Assembly: GCA_027061725.1 (NCBI GenBank)
Contig: JAMOVG010000275.1
Location: forward strand, 1 to 32,024
From: Desulfobacteraceae bacterium
GTDB lineage: Bacteria; Desulfobacterota; Desulfobacteria; Desulfobacterales; JALSRD01
Reading direction: 5' to 3'
Length of the DNA stretch: 32,024 nt
Numbering within the stretch: the stretch's first letter is position 1; each line of letters opens with the position of its first letter. Position numbers and translations under genes: made by a program. Positions 17,136 to 24,106 of the stretch are shown piece after piece. Below the pieces are notes generated by a model, which saw only the letters and a program-made list of their open reading frames with translations, searched no databases and had not been told where the DNA came from.

Positions 17136-20100
17136 ATGACTCCAGGTCTTCACGACGGGCGGGCCTCCCGGGGAAAAGCGCTGGCATTCGTTTTTCTGCT
17201 GGTGCTGCTGTCGTTGCTGCTCCCGTCCGGCGCCCCGGCCACGGTGCCTCCCCCCCGGAACCCCAATTCCGCCAAGTCCTGCGCTATCTGCCACTACCGC
17301 TGGATCGACACCTTTTTTACCGAGGGTCGCGGGACCGAGCTGGTGGCCTACCATGCCGAGAAAGTCGCGGCTACGCCAGAGATGTGCATGTCCTGTCACG
17401 ACGGCAGCGTCGTGGATTCCCGCAAACGAATGGGCAGCGGCGCAGGGCACAAGACCAACGTGTCCCCGCCGGCCGGCATGAAGATACCGGATATTTTTCC
17501 GCTGGACGAAAACGGCCGGGTGCAATGCGCCACCTGCCACACGGCCCACGGGGTGCCCAGCGGGCCGGATTCCCACGAGACCATCTTCATGCGGACCTCC
17601 AACCGGGATTCGAACATGTGCCGCATGTGCCATGCGGACAAGACCGGCGGCCCGTCGGCCGGCAACCACTCCATGGGTAGCGTCGAAAAGGGCTTTCCCC
17701 GGCAGCTTGCCGCCGGTTACGGCAAGCCCGGTGTACAGAAAAACCAGGTGATCTGCGAGAGCTGCCACACGGCCCACGGGTCTTCTCAAAAAAGCTTTCT
17801 GGTGAACCCCACGGGTCGCTCCCAGCTGTGTCTGGCCTGTCACCGCGACAAGCGCAGCTTTACGGCCGACGGACGCAAAACCCCTGCGCATATAGTGAAC
17901 GTGGTCCCCGTCAAGGCCAGGATCCCGGCGGCGGTGATTGAACGCGGGGCCCGGCTGGGGGACGCGGGTGCGCTGATCTGCCAGACCTGCCACAAGGTCC
18001 ACGACAACGATATTGAAAAGCCGTTGCTGGTGATCGCCAGGGACCGCAAGTCCGGTTTCTGCCTCACCTGTCACCCCGACAAGCAGTCCATTGCCGACAC
18101 CCGGCACAACCTGGCGCACTCGGCACCGGACGAAAAAAACCTGGCGGGCCAGACCGTGGCCCAGGCCGGTGTGTGCTCGGCATGTCATCTGCCCCACAAA
18201 GCCGCCCGCAAGCTGGCCGGGAAAAAAAAGGACTACACCAGTCGGCTGTGCCTCAGTTGCCACGCCAAGGGACGGGTGGCCGGAAAGGTCAACCTGAGCG
18301 GCGAAACCCACCCCCTGGACGTTGATCCTTTTAAAAAAGGAGGGACGCCCGGCAGGCCCACGGCGGTGGACACCACCCGCAATGAGCTGAAGCTTCCGCT
18401 TTTCGACCGCTCGGGAGTGCAGGACAAGAATGGCAAAATGACCTGCGCCACCTGCCACGACACCCACCGCCCGGCAACCGCCCCGGCCGAGAAAACCGGC
18501 CCCGGGGGGGCCATGCGGTCGACGTTTTTTCTCAGGAAACCCCAACCCGGGATCTGCCGGCAGTGCCACCGGAGCAAATTCAACATCGCAGGCTCGCGGC
18601 ACGATCTGGCCAAAAGCGCCCCAAACGCCCGCAACATCCTCAACCAGCAACCGGCCCAGGCGGGGCTATGCGGCAGCTGCCACCTGGTGCACGGATCCCG
18701 CAGGGGGTTTCTGTGGGCACGGCGTACGGGGGGCGGGGGCGGTGTCGTGCAGAGCCTGTGTTTTTCCTGCCACAACGAAAAGGGCATTGCCCGCAAAAAG
18801 GTTCACCACGGCTATTCCCACCCCATGAACATCCGGCCGGCCGGCACGGGGATTAAGGTTCGCGGCCTGCCCCTGTTCGACAAGAAGGGCAAATTCCGGC
18901 CCAACGGGCGCATCACCTGTCCCACCTGCCATGACCCCCACCAGTGGCGGCCGCCCGCCGAACGTACCCAAAGCGGTCGGCGGGCCGGCAAGAGCCACGT
19001 GGCCTTTACCTCCTTCCTGCGCCGACAGTCGCCGGATATCTGTCGGGCCTGCCATGCCGACAAGTTCTTCATCAAAGGGTCCAAACACGACCTGGGCTGC
19101 GTGGCCCCCGGCTCCCGCAACATCGCCGGACAGACACCGGCGGAGTCGGGGGTGTGCGCCGCCTGCCACCTGGTGCACAACGCCCAGAGAGATTTTCTAT
19201 GGGCCCGCAGGATCGAACCCGGTCGCGCCACGGCCGGGGAAGCGCTGTGCGTTGGCTGCCATCGGCCGCAGGGCCTGGCCTCCGACAAGGTTATCGGCGG
19301 CCGATCCCACCCCCTGAATGTTTCTCCCGCCGGCAGGGGATTGGACACCACACTGCCCCTTTACGGTGAACACGGCGGTCCGATTCAAAACGGGGTCGTG
19401 TCCTGTCCCACCTGCCACGACCCCCATCGCTGGACCCCCCGCCGGCGGGCGGGAAAAAACCTCCTGAAAACCGAAGGCGATGCGCGCAACAGTTTCCTGC
19501 GGCTGGAAAACGCCCCGGTCCCACTGCTGTGCACCAATTGCCACCGGCGGCAGGCCGTGGTGCAAAAGACCGACCACGACCTGCTGGCCGCGGGCGCAAC
19601 GGCCACCAACGATGCCGGCCAGACACCGGTGCAGTCCGGCACCTGTGGGGTGTGCCATCTGGTCCACAACGGCCGACAGCCGGTCCGTCTCTGGGCCCGG
19701 GAGCTGACCGGGCAAGGGCCCGTAATGGACCGTCTGTGCAACTCCTGCCACACGAAGGGCGGTCCGGCCGGGAAAAAGATCCCCGCCATCGCCTCCCACC
19801 CGTCAACCGCCATCGTCGACGTGGGCAAAGGCTTGCGCGCCCAGGCCGGGCACCTGCCGCTCTTCGACGGGGCTTCCGGAAAACCGGTGCGCGTCGGGAA
19901 CCTTTCGTGCCCCTCCTGCCACAATGCGCACCGGTGGAAACAGGGGGCACCCGCGGCCGCTGCGGGACAAGAGGTCGAGGGCGACGCCACCAACAGTTTT
20001 CTCAGAAGCCGGGCCCGCGACACCCTTTGCAAGGACTGCCACGGCCCGGACGCCCTCTTTCGCTACAAGTTTTTTCACAAACCCGGTGCGCGCCTGGCCC

Positions 20101-20159
20101 GGCAGAACCGCCCGAGGGAGCCTTCTTTCAGGACATTCCGGCCCGCCCGCAAACCGTAG
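17136..20159 (+). CDS. Giant 24-haem c-type cytochrome of repeated tetrahaem modules
   Basis: 1,007 aa from ATG 17136, which gives a normal signal peptide (basic region then ALAFVFLLVLL). TTG 17073 or GTG 17079, overlapping the previous stop, are alternatives. I count 24 CXXCH motifs and none with odd spacing. They fall into six groups of four. The last four groups are clear repeats of about 163 residues with the order: AQAG(x)C..CHLVH, C..CH, SHP, LPLFD, CPTCHDPHxW, FLR, IC..CH and HDLA. There is no TM helix or lipobox after the signal peptide, and the tail is basic. A string of regularly spaced haems suits a long molecular wire bridging periplasm and outer membrane or lying outside the cell; location is not decided by the sequence. 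It ends operon A. Confidence 0.88.
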   Translation: MTPGLHDGRASRGKALAFVFLLVLLSLLLPSGAPATVPPPRNPNSAKSCAICHYRWIDTFFTEGRGTELVAYHAEKVAATPEMCMSCHDGSVVDSRKRMGSGAGHKTNVSPPAGMKIPDIFPLDENGRVQCATCHTAHGVPSGPDSHETIFMRTSNRDSNMCRMCHADKTGGPSAGNHSMGSVEKGFPRQLAAGYGKPGVQKNQVICESCHTAHGSSQKSFLVNPTGRSQLCLACHRDKRSFTADGRKTPAHIVNVVPVKARIPAAVIERGARLGDAGALICQTCHKVHDNDIEKPLLVIARDRKSGFCLTCHPDKQSIADTRHNLAHSAPDEKNLAGQTVAQAGVCSACHLPHKAARKLAGKKKDYTSRLCLSCHAKGRVAGKVNLSGETHPLDVDPFKKGGTPGRPTAVDTTRNELKLPLFDRSGVQDKNGKMTCATCHDTHRPATAPAEKTGPGGAMRSTFFLRKPQPGICRQCHRSKFNIAGSRHDLAKSAPNARNILNQQPAQAGLCGSCHLVHGSRRGFLWARRTGGGGGVVQSLCFSCHNEKGIARKKVHHGYSHPMNIRPAGTGIKVRGLPLFDKKGKFRPNGRITCPTCHDPHQWRPPAERTQSGRRAGKSHVAFTSFLRRQSPDICRACHADKFFIKGSKHDLGCVAPGSRNIAGQTPAESGVCAACHLVHNAQRDFLWARRIEPGRATAGEALCVGCHRPQGLASDKVIGGRSHPLNVSPAGRGLDTTLPLYGEHGGPIQNGVVSCPTCHDPHRWTPRRRAGKNLLKTEGDARNSFLRLENAPVPLLCTNCHRRQAVVQKTDHDLLAAGATATNDAGQTPVQSGTCGVCHLVHNGRQPVRLWARELTGQGPVMDRLCNSCHTKGGPAGKKIPAIASHPSTAIVDVGKGLRAQAGHLPLFDGASGKPVRVGNLSCPSCHNAHRWKQGAPAAAAGQEVEGDATNSFLRSRARDTLCKDCHGPDALFRYKFFHKPGARLARQNRPREPSFRTFRPARKP
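18174..20159 (+). repeat. Four tandem coding repeats (~163 codons each) in the 24-haem cytochrome
   Basis: The first cysteine codon of the motif C..CHL(V/P)H recurs at 18174, 18669, 19155 and 19644, spacings of 495, 486 and 489 nt. Each unit carries four haem motifs in constant order. The two units upstream (17278-18173) are more diverged. Growth by unequal crossover of a tetrahaem unit is the simplest reading. Confidence 0.75.
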
Positions 20160-20222
20160 GAGACCGTCTGTTTTTGCCGGCTGTCGTTTCAGTCAGTATC
20201 GACGTCCATTTTTTTTACGAAC

Positions 20223-20250
20223 TTAACTTGTTGTAAAATAAGGGTATTAT
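20223..20250 (+). promoter_or_regulatory. Possible secondary sigma70 promoter
   Basis: TTAACT (20223-20228), 16 nt, TATTAT (20245-20250). The -10 is good and the -35 moderate. A transcript from here would also have to pass the riboswitch and terminator downstream. Much weaker support than the sigma54 site at 20459. Confidence 0.3.
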
Positions 20251-20268
20251 GCGGTTCTGCCATTCGGG

Positions 20269-20285
20269 TGTCCGGATTCCAGACA
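20269..20285. promoter_or_regulatory. Candidate enhancer (activator-binding dyad), copy 2
   Basis: TGTCCGGATTCCAGACA is a 17-bp dyad matching the copy at 7727-7743 at 13 of 17 positions. The four differences are all transitions that keep the symmetry as Y/R pairs. Its centre is about 208 bp upstream of the predicted sigma54 start (near 20485), a suitable distance for a looping activator. Confidence 0.55.
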
Positions 20286-20458
20286 ATCGAACGCGTTTTT
20301 GGGGCCGGCGGTTATCGGGAAGCCCTTGGCTTTGGACAGAAAATCGGCGCTAAAAAGACTTTTCAGAAACAATTAAATAAAGTTATTCCACCGTATTAGG
20401 ATCAGAGCCAGGCCTGGGAGCCGCTTCCCGCCGTCCGGCGCTGGATTGAGCCACTATG

Positions 20459-20474
20459 TGGCATAAGTGTTGCA
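20459..20474 (+). promoter_or_regulatory. sigma54 (-24/-12) promoter of operon B
   Basis: TGGCAT (20459-20464), AAGTG, TTGCA (20470-20474). GG (20460-20461) and GC (20472-20473) are exactly ten bases apart, and only the last base of the -24 block departs from TGGCAC-N5-TTGCA. Transcription should start near 20485, a few bases before the riboswitch's first helix at 20491. That agreement of two independent signals strengthens both. Confidence 0.8.
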
Positions 20475-20490
20475 TTTTCAATAACCGCTA

Positions 20491-20597
20491 TCGAGGCGAT
20501 ATCCAGCGCCAAAGCCAAACCCCGGGCGACCGGGGGACGGAAAGCCACGGGTCTTCCGACGTGACTGCGTTCACAGAAGACAGCCGGGTTGCCGCGA
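20491..20597 (+). promoter_or_regulatory. GEMM-I cyclic dinucleotide riboswitch aptamer
   Basis: Elements of the GEMM-I aptamer appear in order. P1 is 20491-20499 paired with 20589-20597 (eight pairs including one G-U, with one A/G mismatch). The junction AAAGCCAAACC follows. P2 is CCCCGG-GCGA-CCGGGG (20520-20535) with a GNRA tetraloop. Next is the conserved GGACGGAAAGCC. P3 is closed by GTCTTC (20551-20556) and GAAGAC (20576-20581), with the receptor-like CCACGGG and CAGCCGGGTTGCC. By alignment to the Vc2 aptamer, the ligand-contacting position 20 is G (20514), which favours c-di-GMP; the 3',3'-cGAMP class (GEMM-Ib) usually has A there. Some G20 variants are promiscuous, so specificity is provisional. 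It controls the small cytochrome operon. Confidence 0.85.
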
Positions 20598-20623
20598 AAA
20601 CAGGAGGGCGACCCGGCTTTTTT
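20582..20623 (+). terminator. Riboswitch-controlled intrinsic terminator
   Basis: AGCCGGGTTGCC (20582-20593) pairs with GGGCGACCCGGCT (20606-20618), a 12-bp stem with one G-U, followed by six T (20618-20623). Its left arm is also the 3' strand of the aptamer. Ligand binding should hold that strand in the aptamer and prevent the terminator, so the switch is predicted to be ON with ligand. The next gene starts 145 nt downstream. Confidence 0.85.
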
Positions 20624-20768
20624 CGTTCTCCTTGCATAACCGATTCCGAAGAGACAAAGCGCCGACTACGAAATTTCAGGGAAAGGGGGGGAGATCAGCA
20701 GCGGAAATCATCTGGTTTCGAGCGGTTAAAAATTCTTGTCAAACCCGGTATGAAAAGGAGAAAGACAC

Positions 20769-21386
20769 ATGAAAAAGGTATCCATTGTACTGATGATCCT
20801 GGCCCTGACGGCCCTGTTGTCCGGCGTCTCCATGGCGGAGATCACCGGCAGCGACCACGATTTCAGCGGCAGTGGCTGGTCCGGCGGAGAAATCTGCAAG
20901 CCCTGCCATACGCCGCACCATGCGGACACCACGGTGGCCGGCGCCCCTCTGTGGAACCACGAGGTGACCACATCCACGTTTACCCTCTACAGCAGTTTGA
21001 CCCTGGATGCCACTGACCTGGGACAGCCCGACGGCGTGTCCAAGCTGTGTCTTTCCTGCCACGACGGTACGGTGGCTATTGATTCCTTCGGCGGTGCCAC
21101 GGGTTCCACGATGATCTCCGGCGACGCGCTTATCGGCACGGACCTGTCGGACGACCACCCGATCTCGTTCACCTACGACGATGCACTGGCAACCACCGAC
21201 GGCGGACTGCACCCGCCCTCAACGGCGACGACTTCCCTGGGCGGCACCATCCAGGATGACCTCCTTTTCGGCAACAAGGTGGAGTGCTCGTCCTGCCACG
21301 ACGTGCACAATTCGCACAACAACGAAAAGCTTTTGAATATCGCCAATGCTTCTTCGGCGCTGTGCCTGACCTGTCACAACAAGTAA
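20769..21386 (+). CDS. Small exported tetrahaem cytochrome c, possible filament subunit
   Basis: 205 aa with a signal peptide (cleaved near residue 23, SMA) and four CXXCH: CKPCH, CLSCH, CSSCH, CLTCH. AAGGAG lies eight bases before the ATG. Haem-poor, Gly/Ser/Thr/Asp-rich stretches separate the motifs, and the DLSDDHP segment carries a free histidine. Size, haem number and layout (C..CHTPHHAD, then CLSCHDGTVAIDSFGG) recall the OmcE-type tetrahaem cytochromes that polymerise into extracellular nanowires in Geobacter; I recall this from memory and cannot align it here. First gene after the riboswitch, so it should be the product most tightly tied to second-messenger level. A paralogue follows at 21465. 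Confidence 0.85.
   Translation: MKKVSIVLMILALTALLSGVSMAEITGSDHDFSGSGWSGGEICKPCHTPHHADTTVAGAPLWNHEVTTSTFTLYSSLTLDATDLGQPDGVSKLCLSCHDGTVAIDSFGGATGSTMISGDALIGTDLSDDHPISFTYDDALATTDGGLHPPSTATTSLGGTIQDDLLFGNKVECSSCHDVHNSHNNEKLLNIANASSALCLTCHNK
20874..20930 (+). repeat. Near-identical 57-bp coding block shared by the two small cytochrome genes (copy 1)
   Basis: Positions 20874-20930 and 21633-21689 match at 55 of 57 bases. Both cover the codons from GWSGGEICKPCH to HHAD. The identity extends to synonymous sites, which indicates recent duplication or gene conversion. Confidence 0.7.
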
Positions 21387-21411
21387 AACGCACAATCCAG
21401 TCGTTCACCAG

Positions 21412-21433
21412 AAGGGGGCCCAGCCCCCTTTTT
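21412..21433 (+). terminator. Intrinsic terminator/attenuator between the two small cytochrome genes
   Basis: AAGGGGGC (21412-21419), loop CCA, GCCCCCTT (21423-21430), then T to 21433. A perfect 8-bp stem with a three-base loop and U tail. It lies 25 nt after the first gene's stop and 31 nt before the next start. It should release much of the transcript after the first cytochrome, raising its dose over the downstream secretion genes. Confidence 0.8.
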
Positions 21434-21464
21434 CGTGGACAGTCGCCGCAGTAAGGAGGACGAT

Positions 21465-22139
21465 ATGGCTGCGATAAAAACAGACGCTTCCAGCCGGCGC
21501 ATGCGGGTCGGCGGCCTGCCGTCGATCGTGCCCGGGTGGGCGCTGATCCTGATGATCGCCTGCTGGTTGATCGTAACGGCACCCCCTGTCCAGGCGCAGA
21601 TTGCAGGCAGCCCCCACGATTTTTCCAGCCAGGGCTGGTCCGGCGGAGAAATCTGCAAGCCCTGCCATACCCCGCACCATGCCGACACCGCGGTGGCCGC
21701 AGCGCCCCTGTGGAACCACGAGGTGACCACGGCCACCTACACCCTTTACAGCAGTCCCACCATGGACGTGAACGTGGAGCAGCCCGGAGAAATCTCCAAG
21801 CTGTGCCTGTCCTGTCACGACGGCACGGTGGCCATGGACTCTTTCGGCGGCAGCACCGGCAGCATGTTCATGACGGGCCCAGCCGTGGTCGGCGAGGGGC
21901 TGGATCTGTCCGACGATCACCCCGTGGGCATTTACTGGAACCACCAGACCGTGTCCGGGTGCGGAACCTGCCACTACACGCACGGCGATCCCTACTCGTA
22001 CAGGGTGCGCTTCTACGAGCGCCGGGTGGAGTGTGCATCCTGCCACGATCCCCACAACAACGGTGCCGAGGAGAGCGGGATGCTGCGGGTCAGTATGGCC
22101 GGCTCTGAGCTCTGCCTGGAGTGCCATACCGATAAATAG
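21465..22139 (+). CDS. Small exported pentahaem cytochrome c, paralogue of the preceding gene
   Basis: 224 aa from ATG 21465, preceded by AAGGAGG; the frame is open upstream, but the Shine-Dalgarno decides the start. A long N-region leads to a signal peptide ending PVQA. Five CXXCH: CKPCH, CLSCH, CGTCH, CASCH, CLECH. The N-terminal half is almost the same as in the previous protein (GWSGGEICKPCHTPHHAD, APLWNHEVTT, CLSCHDGTVAMDSFGG). The extra CGTCH replaces the Gly/Ser-rich loop before the third motif. Downstream of a terminator, it is probably made in smaller amounts, which would suit a cap, initiator or linker for the tetrahaem protein (inference). Confidence 0.85.
   Translation: MAAIKTDASSRRMRVGGLPSIVPGWALILMIACWLIVTAPPVQAQIAGSPHDFSSQGWSGGEICKPCHTPHHADTAVAAAPLWNHEVTTATYTLYSSPTMDVNVEQPGEISKLCLSCHDGTVAMDSFGGSTGSMFMTGPAVVGEGLDLSDDHPVGIYWNHQTVSGCGTCHYTHGDPYSYRVRFYERRVECASCHDPHNNGAEESGMLRVSMAGSELCLECHTDK
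21633..21689 (+). repeat. Near-identical 57-bp coding block (copy 2)
   Basis: The second copy of the block at 20874-20930, differing at only two positions. It spans the first haem motif of the pentahaem protein. Confidence 0.7.
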
Positions 22140-22179
22140 GGGATGGCGTGTTGCGGAACGACAATCGGAAAGGGCCTCT

Positions 22180-23304
22180 ATGAAAAAATGCGCTATTCTG
22201 CTCCTGTGTCTGCTGCTCCTGTCCGGCTGTGCCAGCGCCCCTTCTGAGAAGAGAAAAACCGTCCTGTTTTACCCGCCCCTGCCCCAATCGCCGCGGCTGC
22301 AGTTTCTCACCACCATTACCGGCGAGGCGGATCTGGGCCGCGAACAGAGCGCTTTGGAGACGTTTCTTCTGGGGCCCCCCGAATCCCTGAAAACCATCGG
22401 CAAGGCCTATGACATCGCTGCGGTCAAGGGCCGCATCTACGTACTGGACCGAACCGCCCGCAAACTGCTCATTCTGAACCTGGCGGAGCGTCGTTTCGAC
22501 TACCTCAGGGACGAGCGCCTGGGGACCCTCAGCGACCCTTCGGGCATCTGGGTGTCGGACGATGACGTCAAGTACATCGCCGACATGCAGCGCAAACAGG
22601 TGGTGGTCTTCGGCCGCGACAACCGTTTCGTGCGGGCATACGGGGGCAAAGATCTCTTCGACAAGCCGGTGGACGTGGCGGTCTTCGGGGACACCGTCTA
22701 CGTGTGCGACATGAACAAGCACCAGGTGCTGGCCCTGGACCGCGGGAGCGGGCGGCTCAAGCGGACCATCGGTGAACTGGGCAGCGGCAAGGGCCAGTTT
22801 TACCGGCCCTCCCATGTGACCGTGGACCGCGACGGCAACCTTTTCGTCAACGATGCCTTTAATTTTCGCATCCAGAAGTTCGACCCGCAGGGCACGCTGG
22901 TGCGCACTTTCGGCCGGATAGGGGACAACCTGGGGGCCTTCGCCCGACCCAAGGGCATTGCCGTGGATCGCCAGGGTTACCTTTACGTGGTGGACGCCGC
23001 CTTTGAAAACGTCCAGATTTTCGACAGCCGCTCCGGGCAGTTGATGCTCTTTTTCGGAGGTGCCGGAACTACCCCCGGGAGCATGTACCTGCCCGCCGGC
23101 ATCCACATCGATTACGACAACGTGGATTTTTTCCGGCGCTTTGCCGACAAGGACTTCCGGCTGGAATACGTCCTCTACGTGGGGAATTATTTCGGACCCA
23201 ACAGGCTGAACGTTTACGGGTTCGGAAAATGGGTGGGTCAGCCGCTGCCCGCCACCCCAAACGCCGCAGGTGAGCCGCAACGTGAAGCCCCCAAGGCGGA
23301 ATAG
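22180..23304 (+). CDS. NHL-repeat beta-propeller lipoprotein 1
   Basis: 374 aa from ATG 22180 (GGAAAGGG upstream). Lipoprotein signal with lipobox LLSGC, so Cys17 is the likely lipidated residue. A Pro-rich linker (PPLPQSP) is followed by about six NHL blades with repeated motifs such as KGIAVDRQGYLYVVDAAFENVQIF, and a Pro/Glu-rich tail. The order of features matches the lipoprotein at 26108 (PPLP, R(L/I)(Q/R)F, a hydrophobic helix, then blades). Ser at +2 is compatible with outer-membrane sorting. In the Geobacter osc cluster a beta-propeller protein (OscD) is reported to maintain OmcS nanowire morphology. A similar role here, holding the small cytochromes at the surface, is inference. Confidence 0.87.
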   Translation: MKKCAILLLCLLLLSGCASAPSEKRKTVLFYPPLPQSPRLQFLTTITGEADLGREQSALETFLLGPPESLKTIGKAYDIAAVKGRIYVLDRTARKLLILNLAERRFDYLRDERLGTLSDPSGIWVSDDDVKYIADMQRKQVVVFGRDNRFVRAYGGKDLFDKPVDVAVFGDTVYVCDMNKHQVLALDRGSGRLKRTIGELGSGKGQFYRPSHVTVDRDGNLFVNDAFNFRIQKFDPQGTLVRTFGRIGDNLGAFARPKGIAVDRQGYLYVVDAAFENVQIFDSRSGQLMLFFGGAGTTPGSMYLPAGIHIDYDNVDFFRRFADKDFRLEYVLYVGNYFGPNRLNVYGFGKWVGQPLPATPNAAGEPQREAPKAE

Positions 23305-24106
23305 GATTCTGCCCGTGCTGGCGGCCGTGTCGGTCGTACTCATCTGCGGGTGCGATCGCCAAGCCCGGCACCGGTGGCTGACGTTTTTTTTCACCGGCGT
23401 GCCGCCCCTGGAAGCGTCCAGGGCCAGCGGGACGGACGGGAAAAAAGAGGACTCCAACCGGCCGGGAACACAGCCCGCGGGAGGGGCGGTCCCTGCAGTG
23501 GTGTTATACGCCCATCCCCTGTACGCGGCCCGGAGGTGCGAGGCCTGTCACGCCACATCGGCCGCTCTCGGCCCCCAGGCCTCCAGCGGCAGGGGCTCTT
23601 CCCGCATCTTGGGCGGCACTTCGGCCGCCTCGCCGGCCAGGCTGCGAATGCCCGTCCGAAAATTGTGCGCCGGTTGCCATGAGGACAAATCCGAGGCCGC
23701 GGCCTCCGCCAGGGGATTGTGGCTGCACACCCCGGCGGCCAAGGGCAAGTGCCTGGCCTGCCACGCTCCCCATCAGAGCCGATATCCCCATGTCCTGACC
23801 AAACCGCCGGAGCGGCAGTGTGCCGTGTGCCACATGAAAGACGTTGTGGCCAACCCCGCTTCCCATAAGGCGGTCAAGCGAATGTCGAACAATTGCCTGC
23901 AGTGCCACAACCCCCATGCGGGACGCGACAGGAAAATGCTGACGGCCGATTACCGGGAGGCGCTTCGGCCCGTGGGGACTACACCGGCTGCCGTTCGGCA
24001 GGGGCTTCGCCGGCAGAGCGGCAGCCAGGGCAAGGATGTCTGTTATCCGCTGGAATCCCCAGGCGATCCGTCTGACAAAGGGTGGGGGAACATGGTTGAA
24101 GATTGA
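23282..24106 (+). CDS. Pentahaem cytochrome c, probable outer-membrane lipoprotein
   Basis: 274 aa from GTG 23282, chosen for AGGTGA eight bases before it; GTG 23270 is the alternative. It overlaps the preceding gene by 23 nt. The N-terminal hydrophobic stretch ends VVLICGC, an imperfect lipobox (Cys at -2). A Ser/Gly/Pro-rich linker follows, then five CXXCH in doubled pairs: CEACH, CAGCH, CLACH, CAVCH, CLQCH, several followed by PH. The C-terminal about 45 residues have no haem. Its position directly before the beta-barrel gene, with a TGATG overlap, suggests it is the cytochrome partner of that barrel, like OmaB/MtrA-type conduit subunits in function though not evidently in sequence. If lipidated it may face either side of the outer membrane. 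Confidence 0.8.
   Translation: MKPPRRNRILPVLAAVSVVLICGCDRQARHRWLTFFFTGVPPLEASRASGTDGKKEDSNRPGTQPAGGAVPAVVLYAHPLYAARRCEACHATSAALGPQASSGRGSSRILGGTSAASPARLRMPVRKLCAGCHEDKSEAAASARGLWLHTPAAKGKCLACHAPHQSRYPHVLTKPPERQCAVCHMKDVVANPASHKAVKRMSNNCLQCHNPHAGRDRKMLTADYREALRPVGTTPAAVRQGLRRQSGSQGKDVCYPLESPGDPSDKGWGNMVED

Larger units (their letters stand above)
20160..20456. other. Intergenic region upstream of operon B
   Basis: No gene is visible here. It contains a possible sigma70 promoter (20223-20250), an enhancer-like dyad (20269-20285) and a TGGACAGAAA 10-mer (20333-20342) shared with the operon A leader. The part from 20343 to 20440 is AT-rich at its start and could bend or bind IHF, but I see no clear site. 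Confidence 0.5.

Noticed and set aside
17278-20060. Regularly spaced short repeats that might suggest a CRISPR array
   Set aside because: They are in-frame CXXCH codons inside one long gene; the spacing is in coding modules and there is no constant direct repeat with unique spacers.
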